Assembly: GCF_001625305.1 (NCBI RefSeq)
Contig: NW_017804376.1
Span: forward strand, 496,001 to 560,000
Source of the DNA: Branchiostoma belcheri
Lineage: Eukaryota; Chordata; Leptocardii; Amphioxiformes; Branchiostomatidae
Length of the DNA stretch: 64,000 bases
Reading direction: 5' to 3'
Under the pieces are notes generated by a model, which was given only the letters and a program-made list of their open reading frames with translations, did not search any database and had not been told where the DNA came from. The position numbers and the translations under genes are program-made. Numbering within the stretch: the stretch's first letter is position 1; each line of letters begins with the position of its first letter. This document shows positions 61,867 to 64,000 of this stretch, one piece after another.

Positions 61867-63054
61867 TTGAAATGGCTGTTCATTTTAGCGAACAATTCCC
61901 AAGAAGACATCAAATGCTTCTTGAGTTATCGTGCTAACCCACATACATATATACATACATACACACACAAATACAAACGCTATGGAAAACATAACCTTCT
62001 TAGTGAAGGTAATAATGATATAAGCCTTTGGATCAGAATGGTAACAAGAAGCCATAGGTGACAATCCTCCGTGAAGTTTTATATATTTCAACAAAATCCC
62101 AAGCGTCAACGCCAGACCTACTGTGCAGACATTATAATTAGGCAACGGTTAATACAATGAGGGCGCGTCACAAGCATAAAACATACAAAGAGCTAAATCC
62201 ATTACTGCTCCCAGGGCCGTGTAAAGATACTGTGCTTCAAGTTCGAAGTTCATTTTAATTACACACACACAATCATTGCATTCACATAAAGATCGGACTA
62301 TCATGGTCGTGTCTAGTAACAAAGACAACCCCACCGTCTTAAAGTGCCTGTACCTAATTAAGCGCGCCTGGAACAGGCCAAATTCCAGCAACAGTTGCGG
62401 TAAGCACCGCGAGTGTTACTACCGCCGGCCAGATAACCAGGATATCTGCTTAGAGTACCTCTGCTACCAGACAACTGCCTAAACCTACGGCCTATTCCAC
62501 AGGATTGTAAAAGTAGGGATGTTTCTAAAATATGCATTTACTTCAATATCAAAACAGCTACGGTAAAAATAAAAAGACGTGCATCATCCCGGACATAATG
62601 CCACACCACATGCGAAATTACACAAAAATGCGACGTACGGAAGAATGCGTTTTGGCTGCGAACATCTTCCAAAAAACTTGGCATCTCTTAAGCATGGGCA
62701 AAAACATCTGGAACCACTTATCAAAACCACCCCGTATCTGCATGAAGTTCCACCCCCCACTGCTATTCCAAACAACGCGTTTTTCTGGACCATTCCAATT
62801 CGCCTCGTAATTGTAGGGGTGCGTCTGCAATATTACATTGACCGCGAAAGCAGCAACGGCAAAAATACACATTCGTGCATCAGCACGGGCATGCCCGCAG
62901 ACGGCGTATAAAATTGCGCACCGATTACACAAAGAGAACCCAGTGTTCTGACTGCGAACATGAAAAATCAGCCGATCACAACACTCCGTCCGGAGGTCCT
63001 GACCTCCTTCACGGAGTAAAAAGTGCTGGCGCACGTAACAGTCACATCTTAAAC
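61867..63054. mobile_element. Central region of the foldback-like element
   Basis: About 1.2 kb between gap and right arm. No conserved protein is recognisable; the longest open frames are near 110-140 codons with no domain. Two diverged direct copies of a block lie near 62550-62650 and 62835-62930 (both CGGYAAAAATA-, GTGCATCA-, -GGCAT/-GACAT). It may be the inside of a non-autonomous element. Confidence 0.55.
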
Positions 63055-64000
63055 CTTAAAGGTGTATCAATAAATAGATATTCCCTAACGTTGAAGTATC
63101 TTAACTAAGAGGTATCAATAAATAGATATACCTGAACGTTGAAGTATCTTGAGGAGGTATCAATAAATTGATATACCTGAAAGTTGAAGTATCTTATGAG
63201 GGTATCAATAAATTGATATACCTGAAAGTTGAAGTATTTTGAGGAGGTATCAATAAATTGATATACCTGAACGTTCAAGTATCTCCAGGAGGTATCAATT
63301 AAATTGATATACCTAAAAGTTGAAGTATCTTGAGGAGGTATCAATAAATTGATATACCTAAAAGTTGAAGTACCTTAAGGGGATATAAATAAAGATATTC
63401 CCTACAGTTGAAGTATCTTGAGGAGGTATCAATAAATTGATATACCTAAAAGTTGAAGTATCTTGAGGAGGTATCAATAAATTGATATACCTGAAAGTTG
63501 AGGTATCTTTAAGGGTATCAATAAATTGATATTGCTCAAAGGTGAAGTATCTTAATGGGGTTATCAATAAATTGATATACCTGAAAGTTAAAATATCTTG
63601 AGGGGATATCAATAAAGTGATATACCTAAAAGTTGAAGTACCTTAAGGGGGTATTAATAAATAGATATTCCCTAAAGTTTAAATATCTTTAGGAGGTATC
63701 AATAAATTGATATACCTGAAAGTTGAAGTATCTTAAGGGGGTATCAGTACATTGATATACCTGATAGTTAAAATATTTTGAGGAGGTATCAATAAAGTGA
63801 TATACCTGAAAGTTAAAGGGTGTATCAACAAATAGATTTTCCTAAAGTTCAAGTATCTTAAGGGAGTATCAATAAATTGATATACCTGAACGTTCAAGTA
63901 TCTTGAGAAGGTATCAATACATTGATATACCTAAAAGTTGAAGTATCTTAATGGGTATCAATAAATTGATATACCTGAAAGTTGTAGTATCTTAAGGGGT
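63055..64000. repeat. Right arm of foldback-like element: inverted 45-bp array
   Basis: The same 45-bp unit in reverse orientation (GGTATCAATAAATTGATATA-CCTGAAAGTTGAAGTATCTT). It runs off the window end. Variant units appear in mirrored order to those of the left arm. Long open frames reading YQFIDT and similar are artefacts of a repeat length divisible by 3. Confidence 0.95.

Noticed and set aside
62532-63034. Open frames of 92-138 codons in the centre of the foldback-like element
   Set aside because: Overlapping frames on both strands with no domain, and a region of diverged internal duplication. Not enough to call a transposase.
60780-63612. Open frames reading YQFIDTSSRYFNFQV-type 15-residue repeats in the 45-bp arrays (about 61592-61846, 63105-63344, 63358-63612 minus)
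   Set aside because: The repeat length is a multiple of 3, so frames stay open by chance. Units vary without codon preference, and there is no start context or splice structure.
60361-64000. CRISPR-like array appearance of regularly spaced repeats
   Set aside because: Units are contiguous with no unique spacers, the genome is eukaryotic, and there are no cas genes.

Overview
This window is a eukaryotic (metazoan) nuclear genome segment. Genes have GT-AG introns, long intergenic stretches are full of short inverted-repeat elements, and there are CA/TG microsatellites, tRNA-derived SINE heads and 5'-truncated non-LTR retrotransposon ends. The invertebrate gene structures, the very frequent ACATGTA words, an intronless TRIM-NHL gene and the repeat style point most strongly to a cephalochordate (amphioxus, Branchiostoma). 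This is an inference from sequence character, not a database match. One 20-base run of N (61847-61866) marks a scaffold gap.

Layout. 1-12.5 kb (+): the 3' part of a large unrecognised gene built from duplicated small exons. All 31 complete internal exons I could place are multiples of 3 and in the same phase (2-2). They encode coiled-coil-like segments, a repeated motif containing PHIVCFTPD, and a Thr/Cys-rich tail. 12.5-15.9 kb: intergenic with a LINE remnant and a dispersed repeat. 15.9-19.65 kb (-): a complete five-coding-exon aspartoacylase (zinc amidohydrolase). 19.65-23.2 kb: intergenic with several MITE-like elements. 23.2-25.5 kb (-): single-exon TRIM-NHL protein (RING, B-boxes, coiled coil, filamin, NHL). 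26.9-29.8 kb (-): five-exon single-domain LamG/concanavalin-like jellyroll protein. 29.8-33.6 kb: intergenic tandem and dispersed repeats. 33.6-34.8 kb (-): three-exon RNF7/RBX2, the RING-H2 subunit of cullin-RING ligases. 35.3-52.2 kb (+): complete 33-exon POLR3B, the second-largest subunit of RNA polymerase III (predicted 1121 aa). 52.2-64 kb: no gene seen; satellites, MITEs and a large foldback-like element with mirrored 45-bp repeat arms.

The genes do not form one pathway. RNF7 and POLR3B are head to head about 0.5 kb apart and probably share a bidirectional promoter region. The most unusual observations are: (1) the exon-cassette gene with three near-identical 1.2-1.3 kb cassettes and hybrid exons; (2) two cases where a tandem repeat has amplified a splice site, namely the RNF7 exon 1 donor and the POLR3B exon 17 acceptor; (3) the foldback element whose two arms carry variant repeat units in mirrored order, next to an internally deleted copy abutting the assembly gap; and (4) a MITE group with TAGCCTGG termini and roughly 9-bp target duplications.
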